The position numbers and the translations under genes are program-made. This document shows, piece after piece, positions 16,043-27,162 of a DNA stretch of 37,010 nucleotides. The notes under the pieces are model-generated. The model was not told the DNA's origin and searched no databases. It saw nothing but the letters and a program-made list of their open reading frames with translations. Position 1 is the first letter of the stretch, and each line of letters begins with the position of its first letter. Origin of the DNA: an uncultured Collinsella sp. (GTDB taxonomy: Bacteria; Actinomycetota; Coriobacteriia; Coriobacteriales; Coriobacteriaceae); assembly GCA_902478865.1 (NCBI GenBank), contig CABSNA010000002.1, positions 1-37,010 on the forward strand. The letters run 5' to 3'.

Positions 16043-17044
16043 ATGGCATACGGATACAATGACGGCGACCAACGGCCACAAAGCGTGCGCCTTGCCGGCC
16101 GCACCACGCCAACGCCCAGAAGCACCTCCGACAACGACAGCCCGCAGCGCCCCCAAGAGCAGCCCGGGGCTTCTTCGCGGCAGCAAAGCCGTACCGTGCA
16201 GCAGTCAGACCGCGTGAGTACGAGCACACGCCAACGTCAGACCGACACATTGCAGCCACGCCGCTACGATCGACATAAGACCGACTACTACGTTAAGCGC
16301 TCCTTTTCGCGACCTCAACGCGATCGCGGCAATTCCGCCCCTCACCCCGCGTCGCACACCACAAGCCACGCGCTTCCGGCCCGCCGCCTACGCCTTGCGC
16401 TTTGCTCCATCGCCGCCTGCCTCGTCTTTGTGTTTTTGGGATCCTGTATCTCCCACGGATCAGCCGGTCTTGAGCCCACTGCCGAGGACAAGCTGCTTAA
16501 AGCTCCCGTCGCGCCCGGCTACTCCTTTGCGTTCTCGACCCCACGCTCGCAATGGCAGGCCGGCACCATGCCCCACATCTACCAAATTGACCCCGCATGG
16601 TCGGAGCTGCCCTATGCCGGTGGCACTATTCGCGAAAACGCTTGCGGTCCTACCTGCCTCACCATGGTCTATATCTTTAAGACCGGCCATACCGATAGGA
16701 CGCCGGTCGATATATGCGCACTGGCCGAAGCCGGCAACTACGCCCCCACCGGTGCCACCGAGTGGTCGTTTATGACAGGCGGTGCGTGGCAGCTGGGGCT
16801 CAACGGAACACAGCTCTATAACGATCGTGAATCGATTGCCCAAGCACTTCGCTCGGGTGCGCCCGTCATCGCCGCAGTGCGCCCCGGTACGTTTACCAAC
16901 GTAGGCCACTACATCGTGCTCTACGGCATCGACGATGCCAACCAGATTGGCGTCTACGACCCCAACTCGGCCAGCCGCAGCGCCCGCCGCTGGGGCGTCG
17001 TAGAGGTGCTCAACGAAGTCGAAGCCATGTGGGCCTACTGCTAG
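16043..17044 (+). CDS. Membrane-anchored C39-like cysteine peptidase
   Basis: A 333-residue protein. A disordered, Gln/Arg/Ser-rich N-terminal region (residues 1-112) precedes one hydrophobic segment (about 115-136) and an extracytoplasmic papain-like domain of the peptidase C39-like type. The catalytic Cys is C201 in ENACGPTCL, the His H289 in VGHYIVLYGID, and the third residue D306 or N308 in VYDPNS. This is a type II membrane topology with a long cytoplasmic tail, unlike bacteriocin-exporter C39 domains, which are N-terminal. The ATG start has AAGGTG six bases upstream; a GTG three codons earlier overlaps that site. It interrupts an otherwise minus-strand run. A role in cell-wall or surface protein processing is possible. 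Confidence 0.82.
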   Translation: MAYGYNDGDQRPQSVRLAGRTTPTPRSTSDNDSPQRPQEQPGASSRQQSRTVQQSDRVSTSTRQRQTDTLQPRRYDRHKTDYYVKRSFSRPQRDRGNSAPHPASHTTSHALPARRLRLALCSIAACLVFVFLGSCISHGSAGLEPTAEDKLLKAPVAPGYSFAFSTPRSQWQAGTMPHIYQIDPAWSELPYAGGTIRENACGPTCLTMVYIFKTGHTDRTPVDICALAEAGNYAPTGATEWSFMTGGAWQLGLNGTQLYNDRESIAQALRSGAPVIAAVRPGTFTNVGHYIVLYGIDDANQIGVYDPNSASRSARRWGVVEVLNEVEAMWAYC

Positions 17045-17124
17045 TCATTGGGGACAGACTTAAATGAGTGGTCATTGGGGACGCTCTTGTTTGACTAGTC
17101 ATTTAAGAACGTCCCCAATGACTA
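17045..17124. repeat. REP-like palindromic repeat
   Basis: TCATTGGGGAC occurs twice as a direct repeat (17045-17090), and the second copy begins an 18-bp inverted repeat with one mismatch (GTCATTGGGGACG.TCTT and AAGA.CGTCCCCAATGAC) across a loop containing TTTGACTAGTC. Shared GGGGAC/GTCCCC blocks recur near 24108 and 30846. The layout is like the REP palindromes tied to RAYT/Y1 transposases. No transposase is encoded in this window, so that link is inference. Confidence 0.55.
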
Positions 17125-17133
17125 GGTGAATAG

Positions 17134-17168
17134 CAAAAGCCCCGCAGTCGGAGCGGACTGCGGGGCTC
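17134..17168 (-). terminator. Terminator of carbamate kinase
   Basis: On the minus strand AGCCCCGCAGTC and GACTGCGGGGCT form a perfect 12-bp stem over a six-base loop, followed by TTTTGC. Confidence 0.9.
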
Positions 17169-17232
17169 ATGAAGAGAGGCTAGTTTGTGGGCGCTTTGCC
17201 TAGCGCCCACGAGAGAGGCAACAGAGTAGAGA

Positions 17233-18195
17233 CTACTCGTGGATGCGGGTACCGGAGAGGCCAGCCATGGTCTCGGCGGCCTTGTCCAGAGCGCCGATGA
17301 TGCAGGTACGGCCCTTACGGGAACGGGCGAACTTGATGGCAGCGCGGACCTTGGGCTCCATGGAACCCTTGCCGAACTGGCCCTCGTCGGCCAGGCGCTC
17401 GGCCTCGTCGGCGGTGAGGTCCTCGAGCTCCTCCTGGTTGGGCTTACCAAAGTTGATGGCAACATGCTCAACGGCGGTCAGCAGGAACAGAACGTCAGCA
17501 TCGCAGTCCTCGGCCAGCAGCTCGCCGCCCAGGTCCTTGTCGATGACGGCGGGAACGCCCTTGTAGCAGCCCTTGTTCTCGTAGTCGCGGACGACGGGAA
17601 TGCCGCCGCCACCGCAGGCGATGACGATGAACTCGTTGTCGAGCAGGTTGAGGATGGAGTCAGCCTCGACGATCTTCTTGGGATCGGGGGAAGCGACGAC
17701 GCGACGCCAGCCGCGGCCGGAATCCTCGACGAAGACCTTGGAGGGATCCTCGGCCATGAACTCCTTGGCCTGCTCCTCGGTGTAGAAGGGGCCGATCGGC
17801 TTGGTCGGGTTCTTGAACGCGGGATCATCCGGGTCGCACTCGATCTGGGTGACGACGGTGGCGGCGTGCCAACGCTTATAGCGCTTGTGCATCTCGCGGC
17901 CGATGCCCTGCTGCAGGTGATAACCAATGTAGCCCTGGGACATGGCGCCGCACTCGGGCAGCGGCATCTCGGGGGTACCGATGGCATCGTGGGCAGCGGC
18001 GAAGGCGTTCTGGATCATGCCGACCTGCGGGCCGTTGCCGTGGGTGATGATGATCTCGTTGCCCTGCTCGATGAGACCGAGGAGAGCGTGGGCGGTGTTG
18101 CTCACGGCCTCAATCTGCTCGACGGGGTTGTTGCCGAGGGCGTTGCCGCCAAGGGCGACGACAATACGATCGGGCTTGCCAAGAGGCTTAGACAT
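17233..18195 (-). CDS. arcC: Carbamate kinase
   Basis: A 320-residue carbamate kinase, the cytoplasmic enzyme that makes ATP from carbamoyl phosphate and ADP. It shows the amino-acid-kinase fold motifs: VVALGGNAL at the N-terminus, ITHGNGPQVG, GYIGYHLQQ, ACGGGGIPVV, AVIDKDLGG and LLTAVEHVAINF. Length fits the family. The ATG start has AAAGGA nine bases upstream. No arginine deiminase or ornithine carbamoyltransferase gene is in the window, so the carbamoyl phosphate must come from another locus or from a ureide-type pathway. The nearby amidohydrolase and permease make an amide or ureide fermentation route plausible, but that is inference. Confidence 0.95.
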   Translation of the reverse strand: MSKPLGKPDRIVVALGGNALGNNPVEQIEAVSNTAHALLGLIEQGNEIIITHGNGPQVGMIQNAFAAAHDAIGTPEMPLPECGAMSQGYIGYHLQQGIGREMHKRYKRWHAATVVTQIECDPDDPAFKNPTKPIGPFYTEEQAKEFMAEDPSKVFVEDSGRGWRRVVASPDPKKIVEADSILNLLDNEFIVIACGGGGIPVVRDYENKGCYKGVPAVIDKDLGGELLAEDCDADVLFLLTAVEHVAINFGKPNQEELEDLTADEAERLADEGQFGKGSMEPKVRAAIKFARSRKGRTCIIGALDKAAETMAGLSGTRIHE

Positions 18196-18797
18196 TGCTG
18201 GAATCCTTTCTGTAAAAGGCCTACAACCCATTAATAACCCGCGTCCGTGCGATGCGCGAGTTTATTAAGGTTTCTATTCTCTTTATCGCTCATTTTATTC
18301 ATTTTGAAAATAGCGGAACGGTGAACGGTCGTTTTTGTCCGCTCAGCGTACAGAACCCCAGCTCAAGCATATCTACGCCATTTACGTGCAACTTTATTTT
18401 AATAGAGCAGGGATTAGACCAGATTATGCAAACTATATCTTTGCTAAACATAAAACAGTCAGCGCAAAGTCTTACTCGCACTATACGAGATTCTATGCAC
18501 TTATTGGACGAGTATGCAGCCCTGCAATAACATGGCGTTTTTTATCCAACTTAAAGAATAGACGAGTGCCTTTGCCGCGCGTCGGCCGGCAGCCGGCGAG
18601 CCGTCTCGTCGGTTGCCGCTTCCAGAAAATCAAAAACTGATATTGCGCGCGCAATTGCTGCATGGTACTTTAGCGAAGAACAGCGCGGGCTGGGGCGACA
18701 GAGATTTGTCGTGAAGTTTGGGTTCGGCGACCCCGCTGCTGTCTTCTCCTTATCCGCCAGCGAACCCCTTGAGCGACGGATTGAGGAGGTCCTTACT
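18196..18797. other. Long AT-rich divergent regulatory region
   Basis: A 600-base gap between arcC and the plus-strand DUF3830 gene. It is much richer in A and T (about 18200-18560) than the genes around it. Frames here lack ribosome binding sites and protein-like sequence. The right part holds a candidate promoter at 18643-18671 and a GC-rich repeat (GCCGGCAGCCGGC) near 18587. The length suggests control of both divergent units. Confidence 0.45.
18643..18671 (+). promoter_or_regulatory. Candidate promoter with overlapping palindrome
   Basis: TTGCGC (18643-18648), 17 bases, then TACTTT (18666-18671). The -35 box is the first half of the perfect palindrome TTGCGCGCGCAA, a plausible operator. 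It would drive the two genes at 18798-19741. Confidence 0.45.
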
Positions 18798-19214
18798 ATG
18801 ACAAAAATGCTCAAGATCACGCTGAATGGCGAGACGTTTCTCGCCGACATGCTCTGGGACAAGGCTCCCGAGGCATGCAAGCTGTTCGAATCATCCTGTC
18901 CAGTCGAGTCACGTATCTTTTCGGCCAAGATCTGCGATGCCGAGGTGACGTATCCTGTCTCGGGCCCCATCGCCAATTACGAGCACATCGAGAACCCCGT
19001 CTTTCACGAGCCAGCGGGCGCCGTGAGCTGGTATGGCGGATGGTCGTCAATCTGCATCTTCTTTGACGTGTGCGAGCCCTTTGGCACCTGCAACATGTTC
19101 GCCCGCATCTGCGAAGCCGACCGCGAGCGCTTTGCCGCCGCCTGCCGCAATGTCTGGGACAACCAGGGCATGTACATTAAAAACGAAATCGTCGAGATCG
19201 AAACGGAGGCCTAA
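18798..19214 (+). CDS. DUF3830-like cyclophilin-fold protein
   Basis: A 138-residue cytoplasmic protein resembling the DUF3830 family, which adopts a cyclophilin-like barrel. Family-like segments are MLKITLNGETFLADMLWDKA, an AKICDAEVTYPVSG stretch, a Trp-rich VSWYGGWSSICIFF and a late EPFGTCNMFARI. The ATG has GAGGAGG about nine bases upstream; the longer frame begins in non-conserved sequence. DUF3830 has no established activity, but its genes tend to sit near amidohydrolases and transporters. It is followed two bases later by the next gene, so the two are co-translated. Confidence 0.75.
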   Translation: MTKMLKITLNGETFLADMLWDKAPEACKLFESSCPVESRIFSAKICDAEVTYPVSGPIANYEHIENPVFHEPAGAVSWYGGWSSICIFFDVCEPFGTCNMFARICEADRERFAAACRNVWDNQGMYIKNEIVEIETEA

Positions 19215-19216
19215 AG

Positions 19217-19741
19217 ATGATGGATATCAACACCCTGCTCACACTCGACCTTGCCGAGTACGCCACTGCACTTGAAGCCCTCGCCGATCAAATGATGCTC
19301 GAGGAACCGCGTGACATCGACTACATGCGCCGCCGCAAGCTCGACACCGGCCGTGAGTTCGCAGTCTGGAACTTTACCGTCGGCTACTGCATGAACGCAG
19401 CAGACGCCCTCTCCCTCCTGCGAGCCCAGGCCAACGAAAATGCCAACGACGGCACCGCCGACCTCGAAACGATCAACAACAGTGCCGCGCGCCTGTGCGA
19501 CTGGTTCTCGGGCGCCTTCGACGTCACCGGCAAAATGGATGACACCACGGCAATCCTCGCCCACAGCCGCGACCTCTACGCCCAGGTAGAGACTCACGAA
19601 CAGTTTGCAGCCCTCACCCGCGCCACCGAGCGCTATCTGGTCCAGCTCCAATTTTGGGTCGACCGCCAGATTCCCTGGCCGGCTATTAGCGACCTCGTCC
19701 ACGGCTACCGCCTACGCACAGAGAGCGGCGAGACAAGGTAA
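19217..19741 (+). CDS. Unknown helical protein paired with DUF3830 gene
   Basis: A 174-residue soluble protein, predominantly helical by composition (many Ala, Leu and Glu, few glycines), with no signal peptide or membrane segment. I do not recognise the family. Notable segments are RDIDYMRRRKLDTGREFAVW and LVQLQFWVDRQIPWPAISDL. The start is the first of two adjacent ATG codons, two bases after the stop of the DUF3830 gene, with GGAGG inside the end of that gene. The tight spacing suggests that the two products act together, perhaps as subunits. Confidence 0.75.
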   Translation: MMDINTLLTLDLAEYATALEALADQMMLEEPRDIDYMRRRKLDTGREFAVWNFTVGYCMNAADALSLLRAQANENANDGTADLETINNSAARLCDWFSGAFDVTGKMDDTTAILAHSRDLYAQVETHEQFAALTRATERYLVQLQFWVDRQIPWPAISDLVHGYRLRTESGETR

Positions 19742-20022
19742 AAACAGCCAGGTAGCACCAACATAGTCCCGCCACGGGACCCAAAGTAGCAATCAGAGGG
19801 CTGGAGACGCCAACAACAGCGTCCCCAGCCCTTTCCATAGTGCTGCGCGTTTCGCGCCAAAGGCGCGAAAAAGCAAAGGGGTAAGGCGTTGCAACAGCCA
19901 CGCCCCCCATCCATCCCCAAAGTAACGCGCCTTTCGCGGCAAAGCCGCGAAACAGCGACCGGGACAAAAGGCCCCACAGCCACGTCCTTCATCCGCCCAC
20001 ACAATCCGAGGACGTAGTCGTA
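19742..20022. repeat. Array of intergenic hairpins, gene-free
   Basis: No gene is seen. A 13-bp stem (GGGCTGGAGACGC/GCGTCCCCAGCCC, one mismatch) at about 19798-19832 is followed by two similar perfect 9-bp hairpins 82 bases apart: TTTCGCGCC-AAA-GGCGCGAAA (19850-19870) and TTTCGCGGC-AAA-GCCGCGAAA (19932-19952). The two hairpins differ by one swapped base pair. Frames across this region on the minus strand are by-products of the repeats. Confidence 0.6.
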
Positions 20023-20147
20023 GCAGGATCTGAGGGCCGACCTTCGCGGACACTCCGCAGGACGAAAGAACCCCCGCCGCACGTAGTGCGCAGCGGGGGT
20101 TCTTTCATGTCCGAGGACGTCCGCGAAGGTCAGCCCTCAGATCCTGC
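20023..20147. repeat. Nested 29-bp inverted repeat around a terminator
   Basis: Outer arms 20023-20051 and 20119-20147 are reverse complements over 29 bases with a single mismatch (a G-U pair on one strand). They enclose the strong hairpin at 20064-20106. The whole can fold as one 125-base structure beginning about ten bases past the nifJ stop codon. Confidence 0.7.
20064..20106 (-). terminator. Terminator of nifJ
   Basis: GAAAGAACCCCCGC pairs with a downstream arm ending GGGGGTTCTTTC, with a smaller CGCAC/GTGCG stem at the tip. The stem is AT-rich at its foot (GAAAGAA/TTCTTTC), so it may stop transcription from both sides. Confidence 0.7.
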
Positions 20148-20157
20148 GGTGGGAGAC

Positions 20158-23697
<3,540 letters not shown>

Positions 23698-24041
23698 ATA
23701 CCCCTCTCCTCTCATATAGGTATACAGGCCCCGGCGATCGCCGGGATATTGGCGTGATGGGATTTTCGCTGTTGCTTCCATCATCTGGCAGGCAGGCTGA
23801 GCAGCAGGTACATGGCGTGGAGAGAAGGCATGCCGAGGCGAGGAGGGCTGCACGCACTCCACAGGCCCAGCTGCCCGTCTTGCACATGACCGAGCGCCGC
23901 AAAGGCCGCATGCCGGATGCTCCCGGGCACGCCCCGGCGATGGGAGGCACCCGCAACGGAAATCCGCATGCGGGTTTATTGTACCCCGCCGCCAAGTGTA
24001 ATTTCGACAAATATAGGTGGGCGGTAAAGGTTTACCTCGGG
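23698..24041. other. Upstream region of nifJ
   Basis: A 344-base gap. A TACAAT-like -10 box for the minus strand lies at 23979-23984, without a convincing -35 box at normal spacing. The inverted repeat GGTAAA-GG-TTTACC sits near 24024-24037. No protein-coding frame is supported. Confidence 0.35.
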
Positions 24042-24580
24042 TGACCGCCAAGGGCCAAAATGAACGCTTCGTCCCCGGGCGATTGGCCCTGGCGCGCCAT
24101 GGAGTGTCCCGGAGTGCCGGCATAAAAGGAACGTCCCCATCTGCCGACTAGAGGGCGCCGACGCCGAGGAGGATAGCGTAGGTGGTGGATTCGCCAAGTC
24201 TGAGCTCGTCGCCGGGGTTGAGCTGAGCGGAGCGGCCGGGCTCGACCTGGATGCAGACGTTCGTCGCGCCGTTTACCACCACGGTTCCGTTGGTGGACGA
24301 CAAGTCCTCGACGTGCCAGATATTTTGAGCATCGCACCAGATATGGGCATGGCGGGCCGAGACGTCGTCGGTGATGCCGCCCTCCCCCGTTGCCAGCGCG
24401 CCGATCTCAACGCCTTCCTCACTCGGCTGAATCCAGCGCGGGACGCTCACCACGTAGCCGTTTTGCACGCACAGCAGTCCCAGCGGATGCGCCGGCGCGA
24501 CCTCGTGCTCGCCCGCGACCGAAGATGTGCTCAGCGAGCGCGGCGTCGACGTGTCGCCGCCACGGGTCGCATGAGCGCGG
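24042..24580 (-). repeat. Left boundary repeat of the island (FHA 3' part)
   Basis: This 539-base stretch matches 30783-31325 in the same orientation, with scattered substitutions. It covers the C-terminal half of an FHA gene plus about 105 bases of downstream sequence including the shared TGACCGCCAAGGGCCAAAAT block and the GTCCC/GGGAC palindrome. Confidence 0.85.
24148..24580 (-). pseudogene. 5'-truncated FHA-domain gene remnant
   Basis: This encodes an intact-looking FHA domain (phosphothreonine-binding; VSARHAHIW and VEDLSSTNGTVVVNG are present) that is nearly identical to the C-terminus of the gene at 30889-31827. The N-terminal half is missing: similarity stops at about 24580, and the frame continues into unrelated sequence with no credible start (an ATG at 24627 would add an unrelated leader). 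Compared with the intact copy it lacks three residues before DDVSARH and ends with two extra residues. It is best read as a remnant left by the event that formed the island. Confidence 0.8.
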
Positions 24581-25143
24581 CGGCTCGCCCGACTTGGAAC
24601 TAAGGCGGGCGTGAGAGCAAACGGCATAGGGAACGAATCTTGCGGATGTACTCCTCGACGTCAGGCAGGTAAGCCCCACGAAGTCACCGGGGAGGCCCAA
24701 GCGGCCCGGCACCACTTCCAGATTCTGACCAGGGCGAGTCGTTCGCCGGTGGCTGAAGGCTCGCTCCCACCCAAAAGGGGAGATTCGCGTTGTTCCCCAA
24801 TCGCTCTCGCATCTTTCATTTTGCTCGAGGTGGGCTATAAAAACTTTCCTGGTGAAAGGCGGCGATTGGTTTCCTTTCTTTCTAGAGGAGCGCGCCTGTA
24901 ATCTGTTTTCATCCTAAATCAAGTTAAGATCGGACCTTCCAGAGGCAAGTCGACTCAAACTGCGAGGCTCCATGTTGGAATAAAGAGCGCTGTCGAAGTG
25001 CCAACAACACAAAGCTTGCCAGTCTCAAATAGAACCTTTTGGGAGTCCGATTGGGCCGCACACCGAATCCCCGCTGGTGGTTTTTTATAGCTGCGCAACA
25101 ATAAACAAGGTTAGTGCCAGTCCAGCATGAAATTGAGGAACGT
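24581..25143. other. Left end of the island, no intact gene
   Basis: A 560-base stretch with no supported gene. A minus-strand frame near 24640-24690 reads YLPDVEEYIRKIRSLC and looks protein-like but is short and interrupted, perhaps a gene remnant. A TGTTGG/CCAACA inverted repeat lies near 24973-25010. GC content falls visibly from about 24830 onward. No integrase, tRNA or attachment site was seen. Confidence 0.35.
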
Positions 25144-26501
25144 ATGCATTTTTCTCAGTAAGTGATCGTCGTTACTGCTTCGATGAGGTCACTCGCAATT
25201 GCTTTCAGGTTGACCAAGCATCAGAAGATGCGCTTCGCATATTTGAAGCATCGGGAAGAACGGTCAACTCGAAGTTGCTAACAAAGTCACTTGCTGCGAA
25301 AGGCTACGACCAAACGACCATAGCAGAACTTGAAGACGACATTGATGAGTATCAACGATTGTCTGAGCGGACTTTCTTAACAAAAGACACGCCTCGAAAA
25401 CTTAGATCCATCGAACTCCACGTTTCACATGCATGCAACCTTGGTTGTAGTTACTGTTTTGCCGGTAAAGGAGATTATGGAACGTCTCCTCTGCTGATGA
25501 CAGACGAGATAGCCTTCAAGGCGGTCGACTACCTCGTCGCAAGTTCATCGGAAAACGAAACGCTTGCGATCGTCTTTTTTGGTGGGGAACCCATGATTAA
25601 CGAGCCGCTGATATGGAAAACGGTCGACTATTCAAAAAGAATATACCCCAATAGAAACTTTACCTATTCTATTACGACCAACGGAACGCTTTTGAATGAC
25701 ACTGCTGTGAATTCTTTCAAGGAGCACGGGTTTTCTGTTCTGATTAGTCTCGATGGTACAGGATGCAAGCACGATGCATCGCGCCCGTACAAGACGGGAG
25801 GCGGCTCTTTCTCCGATATCGACAAAAACGTTCGTCGTTTTTCCGAGTCGTTCCCCTTCGGCGCAAGAGCGACCTTAACAAATAATAACTGTAACCTTGT
25901 TGAAGACTATCTTCAGTTTAAAGAGATGGGCTTCAGAAGGATTTACTTCTCGCCCGTGAGCTCATTCGATGAGAATATCAAACTCGACGAACACTCATTA
26001 AACAAAATCAGGGCGGGCCTAATAGATTTGGCGGATCAATATCTCAAACAGATTGATCAAGGGGAAAAGCCCTTGTTTAGAACATTGAAAACTGCAGTTG
26101 ATTTGATTATGAGCAACAGGATCGCCTTTGTCGGATGCGGGGCTGGCAGGCGTTTTATTTCCGTGACTCCCGAAGGGGACGTATACCCCTGTCACAGGTT
26201 TGTCGGGATGATGCGATTCAAAATGGGCAACATCGTCACCGGAATTGACGAAACTAGGTATATTGAAAACTGGAGTCAGGGTGTCGAAAAAAGAATTGAC
26301 TGTACGGACTGTTGGGCTCGGTCTTTCTGTGGTGGGGGCTGTAGCTGGGAGGCTGCAGACGAGCACGGCTACTTGCCCAAGAGTCTACACCCTGCATCAT
26401 GTGAATATAGAAAAATGTGCTACGAGATGGCTTTTGACCTTATTTCCCGCCACTCATCTTCGCAGGAGAAAAATCAACGAGAAGCTACTGTATCGGAATA
26501 A
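25144..26501 (+). pseudogene. Radical SAM/SPASM peptide maturase, start frameshifted
   Basis: The open frame 25275-26501 (408 residues from a TTG) encodes a radical SAM enzyme with a SPASM domain. CX3CX2C (CNLGCSYC, C54/C58/C61 from the TTG) binds the SAM cluster, FFGGEPM follows, and eight SPASM cysteines lie at 288, 306, 343, 346, 352, 356, 376 and 382 (including VYPCHRFVG and CTDCW). This is the type that installs thioether or similar crosslinks in RiPP precursors. Protein-like sequence (RRYCFDEV...FQVDQASEDALRIFEASG) continues upstream of the TTG as far as 25146 without a start codon. A good start, ATG at 25144 with GAGGA before it, is one base out of frame: the T5 run at 25149-25153 would need six Ts. 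The gene is therefore frameshifted, phase-variable, or misread in assembly. If the short TTG form is made, it lacks the N-terminal domain, which in relatives is likely to contact the peptide. Confidence 0.85.
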
Positions 26502-26670
26502 GCGGTTCAGCGCATTGCTGTCACCATTGTGGAGGTGTTCGTTCTTCTGATTACCGTCTGCGAAGCTTATTGCTACGTTCGCCGAAACCATTCTAGAAAT
26601 ATGGTGAACTAGACATCTTGGTTTGTTATACACAATATTGAGGTTTTTCTGCACTCAAAGGGAGGTAGTC

Positions 26671-26874
26671 GTGAAGCATATTCATCCGATTAATCCAGGA
26701 AGTGGCGACGAGGCAGGCGTGAAGCCGATGTCTTTTGACTGCCTCTTGGGCATTACTGACATCTGTACTGTTTATGATAAAGCAGATGGCTGTGGTGCAT
26801 ACGATTACTGCGACTATGACATGGATGGCGGCAGCATCTGCGTTGTAGATCACTGTGGCATTGATCAAACGTAG
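26671..26874 (+). CDS. Cys/Asp-rich RiPP precursor peptide 1
   Basis: A 67-residue peptide starting at GTG with AAAGGGAGG seven bases upstream. The leader VKHIHPINPG is shared with the next peptide. The core region (about residues 22-67) has six cysteines (24, 32, 41, 47, 57, 62) and many aspartates, including CTVYD and CGAYD, both CX3D motifs. It directly follows the radical SAM gene. It matches no precursor family I can name with confidence. The likely product is a thioether-crosslinked peptide made by the maturase, by analogy with ranthipeptides in which Cys is joined to Asp in CX3D motifs. That chemistry is inferred. Confidence 0.8.
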   Translation: MKHIHPINPGSGDEAGVKPMSFDCLLGITDICTVYDKADGCGAYDYCDYDMDGGSICVVDHCGIDQT

Positions 26875-26904
26875 TCTCTAATTGGATTAAGGTGAGGAGC
26901 TGTT

Positions 26905-27084
26905 ATGAAGCATATCCATCCTGTTGGTTCAAATGAACATCCTCCCGTTGAGCCTTGTTGTCTTGGAGTTGATATATGCAATTTTTACGACATCGCCGAG
27001 TGCCCTGTTGCGGATTGGTGCTATGTCGATAAAGAATCAAGCTGTGTTTTGCCAGCAGATTGGTGCGATCCAGTTGACGAGTAG
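26905..27084 (+). CDS. Cys/Asp-rich RiPP precursor peptide 2
   Basis: A 59-residue paralogue of the preceding peptide, beginning MKHIHPVGSNE with GGTGAGGAG upstream. Seven cysteines (18, 19, 25, 33, 39, 47, 54) lie in the last 42 residues. Four are in CX3D motifs: CLGVD, CNFYD, CPVAD and CDPVD. Compared with peptide 1, the pattern LG-DIC--YD-A--C-----D-C is kept while the other residues and some spacings vary, as expected for precursors under selection for crosslink positions. Two Trp residues (ADWC twice) replace Tyr and His of the sister. It ends 78 bases before a small membrane protein gene. Confidence 0.8.
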   Translation: MKHIHPVGSNEHPPVEPCCLGVDICNFYDIAECPVADWCYVDKESSCVLPADWCDPVDE

Positions 27085-27162
27085 TTTTGTGGCTAGGAAC
27101 TATTTGGTCCAATTCAGAATAAGATGGGAACAAATACCAAAATCTCGTGTCTGGGAGGAGTT

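Noticed and set aside
18252..18640. Small plus-strand frames in the AT-rich gap
   Set aside because: No ribosome binding sites, overlapping alternatives in two frames, and no protein-like pattern.
19842..20082. Overlapping minus-strand frames of 86-125 residues
   Set aside because: They are produced by the hairpin repeats, have no ribosome binding sites and show Trp/Leu/Arg-rich translations typical of noncoding GC-rich DNA.
24581..25143. An integrase or attachment site at the left edge of the island
   Set aside because: No recombinase motif or tRNA-end duplication was found. The only boundary duplication visible is the FHA gene end.
25149..25157. Programmed -1 frameshifting in the maturase
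   Set aside because: Only single-tRNA slippage on TTT is possible. There is no full heptameric slippery site and no obvious downstream stem. Kept as a minor option only.
26671..27084. Assignment of the precursors to the SCIFF family
   Set aside because: The start (M/V)KHI is similar, but the cysteine spacing and count do not fit the six-in-forty-five pattern, and the cores are Asp-rich.
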